64,000 nt of DNA from Hymenobacter sp. DG01 (GTDB taxonomy: Bacteria > Bacteroidota > Bacteroidia > Cytophagales > Hymenobacteraceae). Positions 41,796 through 50,600 of the stretch are shown here, in pieces. Position numbers and translations under genes: made by a program. Each line of letters begins with the position of its first letter. Within the stretch, counting starts at the first letter, position 1. The notes beneath the pieces were generated by a model. It saw only the letters and a program-made list of their open reading frames with translations, did no database searches and was not told the DNA's origin. The stretch spans positions 186,001 to 250,000 of the forward strand of contig NZ_CP040937.1 of assembly GCF_006352025.1 (NCBI RefSeq), given 5' to 3'.

Positions 41796-41813
41796 GTTGT
41801 CTTTTATACGCAT
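41796..41813 (-). promoter_or_regulatory. GTTGT...ATACGC regulatory element, copy 3
   Basis: GTTGTCTTTTATACGCAT, 17 of 18 bases identical to the copy at 42254-42271 and related to 739-756. It is 38 bases upstream of the ParB start. Confidence 0.5.
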
Positions 41814-41877
41814 TAAACCCCCTCAGAGTTACAGAATCGCCTTTTTCAGGGTATTTTACTTCCTGATGCCAGCCCAC

Positions 41878-41914
41878 AAAAAAGCCCGGCCACCTTCCCA
41901 AGTGCCGGGCTTTT
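41878..41914. terminator. Terminator hairpin
   Basis: AAAAAAGCCCGGC and GCCGGGCTTTT enclose a 13-base loop, with A and T tracts on the two sides. It ends the minus-strand gene at 41922. Confidence 0.8.
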
Positions 41915-41921
41915 CTGCCTC

Positions 41922-42227
41922 CTATTCTGCGGCCCAGCCGACAAACAGATACTCGCCTTCGCGCTGGCTGGTCGGGGGCCGCAGACAGACGGCATTTACC
42001 TCCCGCGAATCCAGCCTCTCCATCCGTTCCTCATCTTCCAGGTACTCGCTGGCCTCCCGCCCACTGTTGCGCCATTCGTCGGTCAGGTCATTGTAATGGC
42101 AGATGGTGTTGAAGCCTCCACTGTAAGCATCCTCGCCGTCCTGCTGCTTGGATTGTTCATGCAACCGCTGGTAGGCATCATACATCGAGGTGCCGGGGCC
42201 GCTCAGGGCAATGTCAGTAGCTCCCAT
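41922..42227 (-). CDS. Hypothetical protein, 101 aa
   Basis: From the ATG at 42227 the protein begins MGATDIALSGPGTSMYDAYQ; the longer frame to 42302 overlaps a promoter element. It is strongly acidic (ASEYLEDEERMERLDSREVN) and probably soluble. Not recognised. It is a single-gene unit with a GTTGT...ATACGC element 27 bases upstream and a terminator 8 bases downstream. Confidence 0.5.
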   Translation of the reverse strand: MGATDIALSGPGTSMYDAYQRLHEQSKQQDGEDAYSGGFNTICHYNDLTDEWRNSGREASEYLEDEERMERLDSREVNAVCLRPPTSQREGEYLFVGWAAE

Positions 42228-42253
42228 AAGTAGGCAATAAAAGGGTTTACGTT

Positions 42254-42271
42254 GTTGTCTTTTATACGCAA
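42254..42271 (-). promoter_or_regulatory. GTTGT...ATACGC regulatory element, copy 4
   Basis: GTTGTCTTTTATACGCAA, 27 bases upstream of the gene at 42227. Same type as 41796-41813. Confidence 0.5.
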
Positions 42272-42395
42272 TCGAGCGGACCATGTTCCAATTTAACAGC
42301 ATTCAACAAAGATTAGTTAAGGACTATTCAAGAGATTATACAAATCCTTAAAATAATTGCAAAGGGCCACCATAAATAATAAAATGAGGTTTTTT

Positions 42396-42413
42396 GTTGC
42401 TATTTATACGCAA
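42396..42413 (-). promoter_or_regulatory. GTTGC...GCAA regulatory element, copy 5, without a gene
   Basis: GTTGCTATTTATACGCAA, identical to 739-756. On the minus strand only an 18-codon frame (42344-42288) follows. The surrounding 42303-42460 is AT-rich and otherwise empty. Confidence 0.45.
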
Positions 42414-42460
42414 ACCCTCGTAACTAGCAGCATCTTTCAGCCCCAACCGCCCGATGAAAC

Positions 42461-42502
42461 GCGATTAGAATTAATTGCATTCAATCCGACTTTCTATCTT
42501 TG
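42461..42502 (+). promoter_or_regulatory. Promoter with 18-bp palindromic operator, copy 2
   Basis: GCGATTAGAATTAATTGC (42461-42478), 16 bases, then TATCTTTG (42495-42502), a perfect -7 box. The next ATG is at 42509, only 6 bases later. Confidence 0.6.
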
Positions 42503-42508
42503 CCCAAC

Positions 42509-42754
42509 ATGGTAATAATCCGGCATCTGGTTTACCGAGCCTTCCTGCTCTCTGAGCCGCGACTTCGCGGTAGCCGGGTTCTCCCTTGCCTAACGGCGGA
42601 GGGCACCTGGTACCGAGGCCGCAACGGGTCGGTGCTGGTCTGGATGGAAAGCGCCGATGGCACCCCGCCCCAGCGCCACATCATCCCCGGCCGGCAACTC
42701 GGCTGGCAGTTGCACCTGCCGGGCCGGCCCTGGCTGCAGCCGCCCGATGAGTAG
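42509..42754 (+). CDS. Small basic hypothetical protein, 81 aa
   Basis: It begins MVIIRHLVYRAFLLSEPRLR and is rich in arginine, glycine and tryptophan (GRQLGWQLHLPGRPWLQPPD at the end). No family recognised. The start ATG is 6 bases after the TATCTTTG box, so the message would be almost leaderless. It stands alone between the minus-strand block and the plus-strand secreted-protein block. Confidence 0.4.
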   Translation: MVIIRHLVYRAFLLSEPRLRGSRVLPCLTAEGTWYRGRNGSVLVWMESADGTPPQRHIIPGRQLGWQLHLPGRPWLQPPDE

Positions 42755-42847
42755 CTGCCCACCTGATAGTTTGATTCCGCCCTGCTCTCCCTACCACCAC
42801 ACTTATCTGCCACTCTAAACCCTGTTTCCATTCCTCAAACGAAAAGT

Positions 42848-45571
42848 ATGCGCCCATTTCTCCAATTATGCACGCTGGGTCTTGTGCTGAGTGCTCCCAT
42901 CGCTTCCTATGCTCAGCAAGCGGCTCCCGTCGAATACTACGGCACGGTTCAGACCGATGCCGGTGAGCCATTACCCGGCGCAACGGTGTTTGTGAAAGGC
43001 ACCTACATTGGCTCTACTACCAACTCGGCCGGCACATTCCGGCTGATGGTTCCGGCCAATCTGATTCCAGCCCCTCTTTCCGTATCCTTCGTGGGGTACC
43101 TTACCTCGACGGATACCCTCACCAATACGGTTCGTCCCCTCTCCATTATCCTGCAGCCCTCGGCCGCCCAGATCAATGAAGTGGTAGTATCGGCCTCCCG
43201 CGTGGAGGAAAACATTCTGCGGGCTCCTGTGACAGTGGACAAGGTGAATACCCTGCAGCTTTCGCGTCTAACCCAGCCGGACCTGATTACCAGCCTTGCC
43301 CGGCAGAAGGGCGTGGACGTGACAACCAGCGGCATGTTTATGGCCAGCCTGAGTACGCGTGGCTTCGGCGGTGCTACCTCTGAGCGTCTGGTGCAACTGG
43401 TGGACCTGATGGATACCCAGTCTCCTTCCCTGAACATCAACGCTGGTAACGCGCTGGGCCTTCCGGAGCTGGATATTGCTTCCGTAGAAGTGCTGCACGG
43501 GCCTAGCTCGGCCCTGTACGGTGCCAATGCCTTTAACGGCGTGGTACTGACCAACTCCAAGTCGCCTTTTGAGTATGAAGGCCTGTCCGTTCGCCTGCGC
43601 GGCGGCAACCGTGACTACTTGGATGGCCAGCTGCGGTATGCCCAGCGGATCGGCCGTAAGTTCGCCTTCAAGGTGAGTGGCAGCTATGCCAGCGCCAATG
43701 ACTGGATTGCCAACAATTACGATGCCCTGGGGGAATCCTACGCGGCCGGCAACAACCCAGCGGGCTCAGGCCTTGGCTACGATGCAGTAAACCGCTATGG
43801 GGACGTAGGCAATACGTTCGGTGCCACGGGTGGCGCTCTGGCCGGCAAGACGGTTTTCATGCCCGGCTGGACGGAACGCGAGCTGATTGACAACGATTAC
43901 AAGGCCAAGCTTTACCGCATTGTTCCTTCCGTGCATTACCTAGTGACGGATAAGATCAAGGCCATGATCGAATTCAAGCGGGCCTCGGGCACGACGGCTT
44001 ACCAGTTTACCAACCGCTACCGCTTCAAGGATTTCGCTACCAACCAATGGCGTGCGGAGTTGAAAAGCGACAATTGGTATCTGCGGGCTTATCAGACTCA
44101 GGACTTCGGCGCCAACTCCTACGATCTGCCATTCACGGGGGCATTTATGCAAACGTCGGTTGATCCGAACAGCGCGGCCGGCGCTACCTATGCCCAGCAG
44201 TATTTCCAGGCGTATGCTGTTGCCTACAACACCTTCCTGGCCCGTAACCCCGGCAATACGGCCGGCGCTGAAGCGGCCGCTCAGGGAGCTGCCAACCCCT
44301 TCCAGTTGGTACCCGGCACCCCAGGCTTTGAGCAAACCCGCAAGAAGGTGATTTCGGATGCTACCCCCGGCATCGGTTCGCGCATCAACCCCAGCTCTCT
44401 GCTGAATGATATTTCGGGCCAGTATGACTTCAAGCTAAAGGCGGTAAATCTGATTGTGGGCGGCGCCTACCGGCAGTATCGCCTGGGTTCCGACGGACTG
44501 TTGTTCAGTGACCGGGATGGCAAGCGTCTGGTGAACTACGAGTATGGGGGCTACGCTCAAATCTCGAAAGAGCTACTGCGCAATCGTCTGAAGCTCACGG
44601 CTGCAGGCCGCATGGATGATAGCAAGAACTTTAAGCCGGTATTCTCGCCTCGTGCCTCAGCCGTGTATTCGCTCGACCAGGCCCAGACGCATAACTTCCG
44701 CGCCAGCTACAACCAGGCCTACCGCAGCCCCACGCAGCAAGGACAATACCTGTCGTTGGATCTGGCCCGGGTTCTGCTGCTCGGCAACATTAGCAATGGC
44801 TTCTCCGGCTACTCTACGGCGGCCGCTTCTCAACTCGGCCGCATCCTGCGTAATCCGGCAACGGCTCAGCAAGAGCTGGACGCCTACGCCGTCAACGCCG
44901 AGCGCCTGAAGCCAGAGCGTGTATCGACCTGGGAACTGGGCTATAAAGGCCTTCTGCTGCCGAACCTGGTATTGGATGTGAACTACTACAACTCGCGCTA
45001 CAATGACTTTATTGGTCAGATCCGCGTGATTTCCAATGTAGACGGTTCTAAGCCCACGGTTCCTCAAATGGCTGCTGCTGCTACCAGTGCGCGTCCGTTC
45101 CAGTCGGGCACAACCCGCGTAATTCAGGTGCAGGCCAACGCCAACCAGGAAGTTAAAGCCTCAGGTAGCACCGTTGGCCTGACCTACACGGCTCTGAAAG
45201 CATTCAGCCTGACGGGTAACTATACCCTTAATGTGCTGCATGATGATAACCTGCCGGAAAGCTTCCAGACCTATTACAACACGCCCAAGCACAAGTACAA
45301 CATTGGCGCGTATGGGGAGCTGAAGAAGGTTTTCAACTACTCAGTGAACTACCGCTGGGCCCAGGGCCACTTGTTTGAGTCTCCCTTCGCCGCTGGCCAG
45401 CTGAAAAGCTACTCCAGCCTCGACGCTCAGGTGGGCTATGTGTTGCCGAAGCTGCATACCACGCTGCAGATCGGTGGGTCGAACCTGACCAATGCCACCA
45501 ATATTCAGGTGTACGGTGGTCCACAGGTGGGCCGCTTAGTCTACGGCGGACTCCTGTTCGACATTAAGTAA
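42848..45571 (+). CDS. TonB-dependent outer-membrane receptor, 907 aa
   Basis: It has a signal peptide ending APIASYAQ, a carboxypeptidase-regulatory-like domain at about 27-110 (YYGTVQTDAGEPLPGATVFV), then the TonB plug (VVVSASRVEENILRAPVTVD; VEVLHGPSSALYGANAFNGV) and a barrel ending GGLLFDIK. It belongs to the siderophore/vitamin-type receptors without a SusD partner. The substrate is unknown. It starts a series of five plus-strand genes for exported proteins. It is not similar enough to the receptor at 14314 to suggest recent duplication. Confidence 0.9.
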   Translation: MRPFLQLCTLGLVLSAPIASYAQQAAPVEYYGTVQTDAGEPLPGATVFVKGTYIGSTTNSAGTFRLMVPANLIPAPLSVSFVGYLTSTDTLTNTVRPLSIILQPSAAQINEVVVSASRVEENILRAPVTVDKVNTLQLSRLTQPDLITSLARQKGVDVTTSGMFMASLSTRGFGGATSERLVQLVDLMDTQSPSLNINAGNALGLPELDIASVEVLHGPSSALYGANAFNGVVLTNSKSPFEYEGLSVRLRGGNRDYLDGQLRYAQRIGRKFAFKVSGSYASANDWIANNYDALGESYAAGNNPAGSGLGYDAVNRYGDVGNTFGATGGALAGKTVFMPGWTERELIDNDYKAKLYRIVPSVHYLVTDKIKAMIEFKRASGTTAYQFTNRYRFKDFATNQWRAELKSDNWYLRAYQTQDFGANSYDLPFTGAFMQTSVDPNSAAGATYAQQYFQAYAVAYNTFLARNPGNTAGAEAAAQGAANPFQLVPGTPGFEQTRKKVISDATPGIGSRINPSSLLNDISGQYDFKLKAVNLIVGGAYRQYRLGSDGLLFSDRDGKRLVNYEYGGYAQISKELLRNRLKLTAAGRMDDSKNFKPVFSPRASAVYSLDQAQTHNFRASYNQAYRSPTQQGQYLSLDLARVLLLGNISNGFSGYSTAAASQLGRILRNPATAQQELDAYAVNAERLKPERVSTWELGYKGLLLPNLVLDVNYYNSRYNDFIGQIRVISNVDGSKPTVPQMAAAATSARPFQSGTTRVIQVQANANQEVKASGSTVGLTYTALKAFSLTGNYTLNVLHDDNLPESFQTYYNTPKHKYNIGAYGELKKVFNYSVNYRWAQGHLFESPFAAGQLKSYSSLDAQVGYVLPKLHTTLQIGGSNLTNATNIQVYGGPQVGRLVYGGLLFDIK

Positions 45572-45746
45572 TCGAGTAAACCAGCGGGCTCCTGGACTTC
45601 CCTCATCGGAACGCCAGGGGCCCTTTGGCTTTATAGCCAACCAAATCACGCAGTTTCTTTCCGGTAAGTGCCATAGTATCAGGCCTTACCTAATTCTGGC
45701 CCTTCTACCCCCGAATGCCCCTTCATACTTTACGCTCGCTTTTTCC

Positions 45747-46349
45747 ATGAAAAACCTTCGCATCCTCTTTGCAGCGGTACTGGCCGCTTTCCTCGCCGGT
45801 CCGGCCGCTGCCCAGACGCTGAGCCTGGATCAGCTTCTTAAATTAAGTGCTTTGCCCGCGGGCTTGCCACTGCAGAAAATGACGGCGGCCCTGTTCCCTC
45901 CAGAGTGGGCCTACCGTGGCCACGTCAACCAGACGGAAGAAACGTATTGGACGGCTAACGCCACCGACTACGATTACGATACCGAAACGGAAACGCCGAC
46001 CTCTTGGGTCAGCTTGCGCCCAATGCCGGGCGGGTCAGTGGACGTACTGTTTAAGACTACTTCCAACCGCAACATTGAGCCTATCCGCAAGGAACTGAAG
46101 CGCCTGAAGTTCGAGGCTACCCCCGTTACTTGCCTGGAATGTCAGGGAGAACGGTACACTGGGCCCAACTACTCGGTAACGCTGTATACGGGCAAAAAAG
46201 GGCCCTTCCCCGTTATTCTGGTGATTCACCAAGATCCGCCTATTGATGCGACTCCGGCCCGGCCGGTGCAACTGGCCGCTCCTCTGGTAGAAAGCAGCCC
46301 GGAACAGGCTGCTACCCCGCAGCTGGCAGGTCAAAATAGCACTCCGTAA
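45747..46349 (+). CDS. Exported hypothetical protein, 200 aa
   Basis: The signal peptide is LFAAVLAAFLAGPAAAQ. The mature protein has an aromatic, acidic early part (YWTANATDYDYDTETETPTS), a CLEC motif (VTCLECQGERYTGPNYSVTL) and an alanine/proline-rich end. It is probably periplasmic or secreted. It precedes, by 10 bases, another small exported protein, so the two are co-transcribed. Not recognised. Confidence 0.6.
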   Translation: MKNLRILFAAVLAAFLAGPAAAQTLSLDQLLKLSALPAGLPLQKMTAALFPPEWAYRGHVNQTEETYWTANATDYDYDTETETPTSWVSLRPMPGGSVDVLFKTTSNRNIEPIRKELKRLKFEATPVTCLECQGERYTGPNYSVTLYTGKKGPFPVILVIHQDPPIDATPARPVQLAAPLVESSPEQAATPQLAGQNSTP

Positions 46350-46359
46350 GCAGCGACCC

Positions 46360-46776
46360 ATGAAAGCGCCAGCTCTGCTCCTGCTCTCCGCCACCGGTTT
46401 CTTTGCCCTTCTTGGGCCGGCCGTGGGCCAAAATGCCCCTGCAATGGGACCCGACTCTTTGGCTTACCCTGCTAAAGAAACCATAGCCGGTACCATCCTC
46501 GATGAAATGAATAATCCGCTGGCGGGCGTCACCGTGAAGTTTGCGGGGGGCCTGATCTCTAAAATGTGTATTACCAATGGTCGGGGACGCTACTTGTTGG
46601 AGGTGCCCCGCACGGGAGGCACGCTGGCCGTATCCTTTGCCGGCTACGTGTCGCAGGAAATAGCTTTCCGCAAGGTTAATGAACTTGATGTAGTCTTGCA
46701 GCCGGAACCTGGCTTCCATCGGACGCGCAAAATGCGGGTTCTGTACCGGCGCATGAACCGTCCGGAAAACGAGTAA
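46360..46776 (+). CDS. Exported carboxypeptidase-regulatory-like domain protein, 138 aa
   Basis: A signal peptide (LLLSATGFFALLGPAVGQ) and a single Ig-like CarboxypepD_reg domain, IAGTILDEMNNPLAGVTVKF, ending VSFAGYVSQEIAF and then ELDVVLQPEP. A domain of this kind is normally the N-terminus of a TonB receptor or part of a large surface protein; here it stands alone, with a basic tail (RTRKMRVLYRRMNR). It may be a small adaptor for the receptor upstream. It follows the previous gene by 10 bases. Confidence 0.75.
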   Translation: MKAPALLLLSATGFFALLGPAVGQNAPAMGPDSLAYPAKETIAGTILDEMNNPLAGVTVKFAGGLISKMCITNGRGRYLLEVPRTGGTLAVSFAGYVSQEIAFRKVNELDVVLQPEPGFHRTRKMRVLYRRMNRPENE

Positions 46777-46805
46777 CCTGATCTATAACCCTTTTACCCA
46801 GCTAT

Positions 46806-48257
46806 ATGCTTCGTAAATCGCTGCTGTTCCTACTTGCTTGCACGGCCCTTCTCGGGGCCGTGCTCGTGTTCAATACCCTGCGATTCTCGCCGCCTGCTGC
46901 GCCGGCCGTGGGACCGCTCCGCCCACTTAACCTGCCGGATAGCGCCCTGAGCCACTTCCGGCAGGCCATCCGGTACCGGACAGTTTCCCTGGAGCAGGGC
47001 GCGGCGCCCGACTCGGCACAGTTCCTTGGCTTCCACCGATTCCTGCAGCGGGCTTATCCCCGCGTGCACGCCCAGCTGAAGCGAGAAGTTGTCAACCAGT
47101 ACACGCTACTCTACTCCTGGCCCGGCCAAGATGCTCAGGCGGCCCCTATCGTGCTGATGGCGCACTATGATGTGGTACCGGTGGAAGAAAGCACCGCCGC
47201 TAAGTGGGAACATGACCCGTGGGCCGGGGAGGTGCATCAGGACCGGATCTGGGGCCGGGGAGCCGTAGATAACAAGGCCAATGTTACGGCCCTGCTAGAA
47301 GCGGCTGAACAGCTGCTTCTAGCAGGGTTTCAGCCTTCCCGGACGGTGTACTTTGTCTTTGGCCATGATGAGGAAGTCGGGGGCCAGCAGGGAGCCCAAC
47401 AGGTGGCCCGGTTGCTGCAGCAGCGCGGTATCAAGCCGGAATTCGTGCTGGATGAAGGCGGGTTTGTCACTACGGACCGGGTGCCCGGCCTGAAAGGAAC
47501 CCCCGTGGCGCTGATCGGCACGGCGGAAAAAGGCTATCTGTCTCTGGAGCTGACTGCTGAAGTAGCGGGCGGCCATTCCTCGATACCGGAAGCTGAAACC
47601 GCCACGGACCTGATTGCACAAGCCGTAGTGGCTTTGCGCAAGCAGAACTTTCCGGCCTCGTTCACGCCGTCCATGGATGAATTTGCCGCCCATATCGGCC
47701 CTCGCCTGCCGTTCGTGCAACGTCTGGCCTTCGCTAATGCCTGGCTGCTGCGCCCCCTGATTCTGAGCACCTACACCAAAACCGCCAGCGGCGCGGCGGC
47801 CGTTCGCACTACGCTGGTACCAACCATCCTGCAGGCAGGCGTGAAAGACAACGTGGTGCCGACTTCTGCCAAGGCCACGGTAAACCTGCGTCTGCTGCCG
47901 GGAACCAGCTCCGCTGAGGCGGTACGGCAAGTGCAGGCGCTCTTGCCTGACCAGCGGGTTACGGTAAAGCCGGTAGGCACGGTATCGGAGCCATCACCAG
48001 CCGCGCCAACCAATGCTACGGGGTATCAGCTCATCGAGCAGCAGATCCGCCTGCAGATCCAGGATGTAATACCCACTCCCTTCCTGTTCGTGGCCCTGTC
48101 GGACTCTCGCCACTTTCAGCCCCTCACCTCTCGCATATACAAGTTCTCTCCTATGACCAATCCTGCGGGCCTCCACGGGCTTAACGAAAGCCTCAGCGTG
48201 GAAAGCTACCAGCAGTGCTTTGGCTTCTACCATGGGCTGCTGAAGGCCGCTCGTTAA
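46806..48257 (+). CDS. M20 family metallopeptidase
   Basis: It has 483 residues. An N-terminal membrane anchor or signal (LLFLLACTALLGAVLVFNTL) precedes the M20 peptidase: APIVLMAHYDVVPVEE (first metal histidine), RIWGRGAVDNKANVTAL (bridging aspartate), FGHDEEVGGQQG (the two catalytic/metal glutamates), and a dimerisation domain between. It resembles the PM20D1/carboxypeptidase S group. It probably acts in the periplasm on peptides or N-acyl amino acids. It is 29 bases after the small CarboxypepD_reg protein, so likely the same operon. Confidence 0.9.
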   Translation: MLRKSLLFLLACTALLGAVLVFNTLRFSPPAAPAVGPLRPLNLPDSALSHFRQAIRYRTVSLEQGAAPDSAQFLGFHRFLQRAYPRVHAQLKREVVNQYTLLYSWPGQDAQAAPIVLMAHYDVVPVEESTAAKWEHDPWAGEVHQDRIWGRGAVDNKANVTALLEAAEQLLLAGFQPSRTVYFVFGHDEEVGGQQGAQQVARLLQQRGIKPEFVLDEGGFVTTDRVPGLKGTPVALIGTAEKGYLSLELTAEVAGGHSSIPEAETATDLIAQAVVALRKQNFPASFTPSMDEFAAHIGPRLPFVQRLAFANAWLLRPLILSTYTKTASGAAAVRTTLVPTILQAGVKDNVVPTSAKATVNLRLLPGTSSAEAVRQVQALLPDQRVTVKPVGTVSEPSPAAPTNATGYQLIEQQIRLQIQDVIPTPFLFVALSDSRHFQPLTSRIYKFSPMTNPAGLHGLNESLSVESYQQCFGFYHGLLKAAR

Positions 48258-48292
48258 CCTCCCCCGTCCCTAGGACCTATCCTGACTTCTCC

Positions 48293-49459
48293 ATGAAAAC
48301 CATACTACTAGTTCTGCTGACGCTGCTCAGCCAAATACCGGCCCTGGCCCAGGTGTCGGCCTTTCCGGATTCCGTAGCCTCTCGCCTGGTCAAAACCGCT
48401 CCGGTGGTTGTTCTGGGCCGCCCGCTGCACTCGGAGCTGTTCTACAATGAAGCTACCCAGAAAGCCTATATCTCTACGGCCGTGCTGGTGCTGCATGTGC
48501 TGCGTGGTGACAGCGTGAAAAATGGCACTATTGAGCTTGTCCAGGATGTGCCCTCACCCCACACCGGCGTTGGCCCGGCCCACTTGTTCGGCCACCGGAA
48601 ATACACCTACAACATGGATGCTTTCATGTATTTCTGTGCCCCGGCCCGCCTGCCCAAAAACCCTACTCCGTTTGCTACCAGCAACCGCGCGCGCCTGAGT
48701 CCGGCCCACACAGGCCCCGGCCTGACGCCCAGCATTCAGTTCCTTACTTCCGGCAGTTCGGAGCCAACGCGCATCTACGGCCTGGGTCGGGAGTTTGAAT
48801 CAACTACCAGCCTCTATCAGCACCTAAGCAAGCTGAGTAAGCTCAACCTGCCGGAAGTGAAGTTCGCTCGCTACCAAAAGCCGTTTGCCTTCATGGATGG
48901 GCGTGAGGACTGGATTGGGGTGCCAACTTCGCCGGCCAGCAGCCTGCAGGACCCCTTAACTCCGGAGGAAATTATTCAGGCCCGCAACAGCATCCTTAGT
49001 GCCCGTTTCATCTTTACCGGCATGGTGCTAAGCTCGACCCGCTATGAGGATGCTGAGGGCAATGCCTTCATGTCTGAGATAGTGCAACCCATCTGGCTAT
49101 TTAAAAGCGGGGGAGTACTCAGCAAGTCGCTGATTGAGGTGGTTGAAACCGAAGAAGCTTACCAGAAAGGCCTGCGCCAAAACGTGCCAGTTGTGTACTT
49201 CGCCCAGGAAAGCGATCTGGCTCCCAATCCTAGTCCCAGCAGCCAGGTAACCAACCCGGTGATGCGCGCTTACAAAGGCGATGCCCAAGCTAAGATCATG
49301 ATTGGCAAAGTAGGTACCGTGCTTGGCTACAGCGGCCTGTATCAGACCTTCAGCAGCCCACAGGAATCCTGGCAGTACATTAACAAGCTGCCCGGAGTTA
49401 CCCCTTGGCTTCCCCAGTCCTCGGGACCGGCAGTAACTACGACGAAAAGCGCGAAATAG
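48293..49459 (+). CDS. Exported hypothetical protein, 388 aa
   Basis: From the ATG at 48293 a signal peptide (LLVLLTLLSQIPALAQ) leads a protein of 388 residues. The frame continues upstream but overlaps the peptidase gene, so that start is not used. Visible segments: VVVLGRPLHSELFYNEATQK and VLVLHVLRGDSVKNGTIELV near the start suggest a beta-sandwich fold repeated once later (ARFIFTGMVLSSTRYEDAEG). No family recognised. A terminator at 49479-49527 closes this block. Confidence 0.6.
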   Translation: MKTILLVLLTLLSQIPALAQVSAFPDSVASRLVKTAPVVVLGRPLHSELFYNEATQKAYISTAVLVLHVLRGDSVKNGTIELVQDVPSPHTGVGPAHLFGHRKYTYNMDAFMYFCAPARLPKNPTPFATSNRARLSPAHTGPGLTPSIQFLTSGSSEPTRIYGLGREFESTTSLYQHLSKLSKLNLPEVKFARYQKPFAFMDGREDWIGVPTSPASSLQDPLTPEEIIQARNSILSARFIFTGMVLSSTRYEDAEGNAFMSEIVQPIWLFKSGGVLSKSLIEVVETEEAYQKGLRQNVPVVYFAQESDLAPNPSPSSQVTNPVMRAYKGDAQAKIMIGKVGTVLGYSGLYQTFSSPQESWQYINKLPGVTPWLPQSSGPAVTTTKSAK

Positions 49460-49478
49460 AGCTTTTAGGCTATAATGT

Positions 49479-49527
49479 AAAAGCACCGACCGGGCCGGCA
49501 CTACTGCCGCTCGTGGTCGGTGCTTTT
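49479..49527 (+). terminator. Rho-independent terminator
   Basis: AAAAGCACCGACC and GGTCGGTGCTTTT form a 13-bp stem with a GC-rich loop. It follows 20 bases after the exported protein gene and ends the plus-strand block. Confidence 0.88.
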
Positions 49528-49602
49528 GCTTTTATACCCTTGCAAACCCGGTCCTGTTTCGTGGTTTTTGTAATAGGCTGCCCCTTAGCATTCCGGATGA
49601 TT

Positions 49603-49965
49603 CTAGCCGTTGGCAGGAGCTTCTGCCTGGGGCTCCTGCCCTTTCTTTTTGGTCCGGTCTATTCCGTCCGGATGGCGCTTGATGCCCGGCCCCAGCACTG
49701 AATCATCTTTAAGCGTGTGCGACATAAGCTCTTTGGCTATGCGCTCGACGGGCTCCGCCATCCACTCGGCCAACCGGTAAATCTCCGCTAGGCTTAAATC
49801 GGAGGGCATCTGGCGCCGTTTCAGGTACGTGCGGTAAGTCATGCCAAGCCGATCCTCAATCATGCGAACAGAGGCCTTTTTGGAGTCTATCATTTCCGCG
49901 AAAGTGCGGTTTGCCGGGTCCTTAGGTACTATCTGTTCCGGGTATTCTGGGGCGGACTTAGGCAT
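49603..49965 (-). CDS. Small putative DNA-binding regulator, 120 aa
   Basis: From the ATG at 49965, the N-terminal part is proline-rich and the middle (residues about 25-85, FAEMIDSKKASVRMIEDRLG then MTYRTYLKRRQMPSDLSLAE) has the spacing of an Xre-like helix-turn-helix. The tail is basic (RHPDGIDRTKKKGQEPQ). The 16-bp dyad at 50067-50082 lies about 100 bases upstream, so it could be the protein that binds it. Family assignment is tentative. Confidence 0.5.
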   Translation of the reverse strand: MPKSAPEYPEQIVPKDPANRTFAEMIDSKKASVRMIEDRLGMTYRTYLKRRQMPSDLSLAEIYRLAEWMAEPVERIAKELMSHTLKDDSVLGPGIKRHPDGIDRTKKKGQEPQAEAPANG

Positions 49966-50066
49966 CTGGTGGTAGAGTAAGGCGTAGAGGGCGCAAGTAG
50001 GGCGTGCAGCAAGAATAGGGGCCCGCATATACAGCGCGGGCGAGGTGTAACCGTCAAAAGTAGGCA

Positions 50067-50082
50067 GTTGCTATTTAGCAAC
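50067..50082. repeat. 16-bp dyad GTTGCTATTTAGCAAC
   Basis: The arms GTTGCT and AGCAAC are perfectly complementary around a 4-base centre. It matches 782-797 except for one base. It abuts a minus-strand terminator and precedes the small regulator gene. Confidence 0.45.
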
Positions 50083-50109
50083 AAAAAACCCCGACCCAAT
50101 GGGCCGGGG
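50083..50109 (-). terminator. Rho-independent terminator
   Basis: On the minus strand CCCCGGCCC and GGGTCGGGG form a stem around ATT, followed by TTTTTTG. It ends the lipoprotein gene at 50137. Confidence 0.85.
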
Positions 50110-50136
50110 TAATGTTTTCGGCAGGTGTGCTGCAAC

Positions 50137-50583
50137 CTACGGCATAACGCCAAGCTTTTCGCTCCACTGCAGGGTGGCAGTACGATACTGCTGATCCTGG
50201 CCAGTTGTGGGGGCGCTGTTCACTTTGGCACCTTTAAAATCACCATCGACATAGATGGCCAGGTTGATGCGGGTTGCACTCATGCTTTCCGCCGATACCG
50301 TCAGAAGGCTAATATCCTTAACGGAAGTAAATTCTTTCTCCCATTTGAGCGTGCCCGCGGTGGGAGCCACTGCCTGGGACGCCTGCCCTGGGAGAACGTA
50401 ACTAACAGCGCGCAATGTTGGTGTGGTGCTGGGGGTTGTAAAGGGCTGATCCGCTTCCACTACGAGTTTAACAGTATGCTCCGTTAAGGCTGGTTTGGGG
50501 TCCTCCTTGTCGGAGCCGCCGCAGCTGGTCAACATGGCTCCCCCGAGGGCGAGCAGGGATAGGGAACGAAGTAACTGTTTCAT
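50137..50583 (-). CDS. Lipoprotein, 148 aa
   Basis: The lipobox LTSCGG places the lipidated cysteine at C21 (MKQLLRSLSLLALGGAMLTSC). An acidic GGSDKEDPKP follows. The remainder is a beta-sandwich-like domain (VKLVVEADQPF, RINLAIYVDGDFKGAKVNSA) of the kind found in small Bacteroidetes lipoproteins. Function unknown. It starts 17 bases after the stop of the gene at 50601 on the same strand. Confidence 0.65.
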   Translation of the reverse strand: MKQLLRSLSLLALGGAMLTSCGGSDKEDPKPALTEHTVKLVVEADQPFTTPSTTPTLRAVSYVLPGQASQAVAPTAGTLKWEKEFTSVKDISLLTVSAESMSATRINLAIYVDGDFKGAKVNSAPTTGQDQQYRTATLQWSEKLGVMP

Positions 50584-50600
50584 AGGGAAGGGTTGATACG

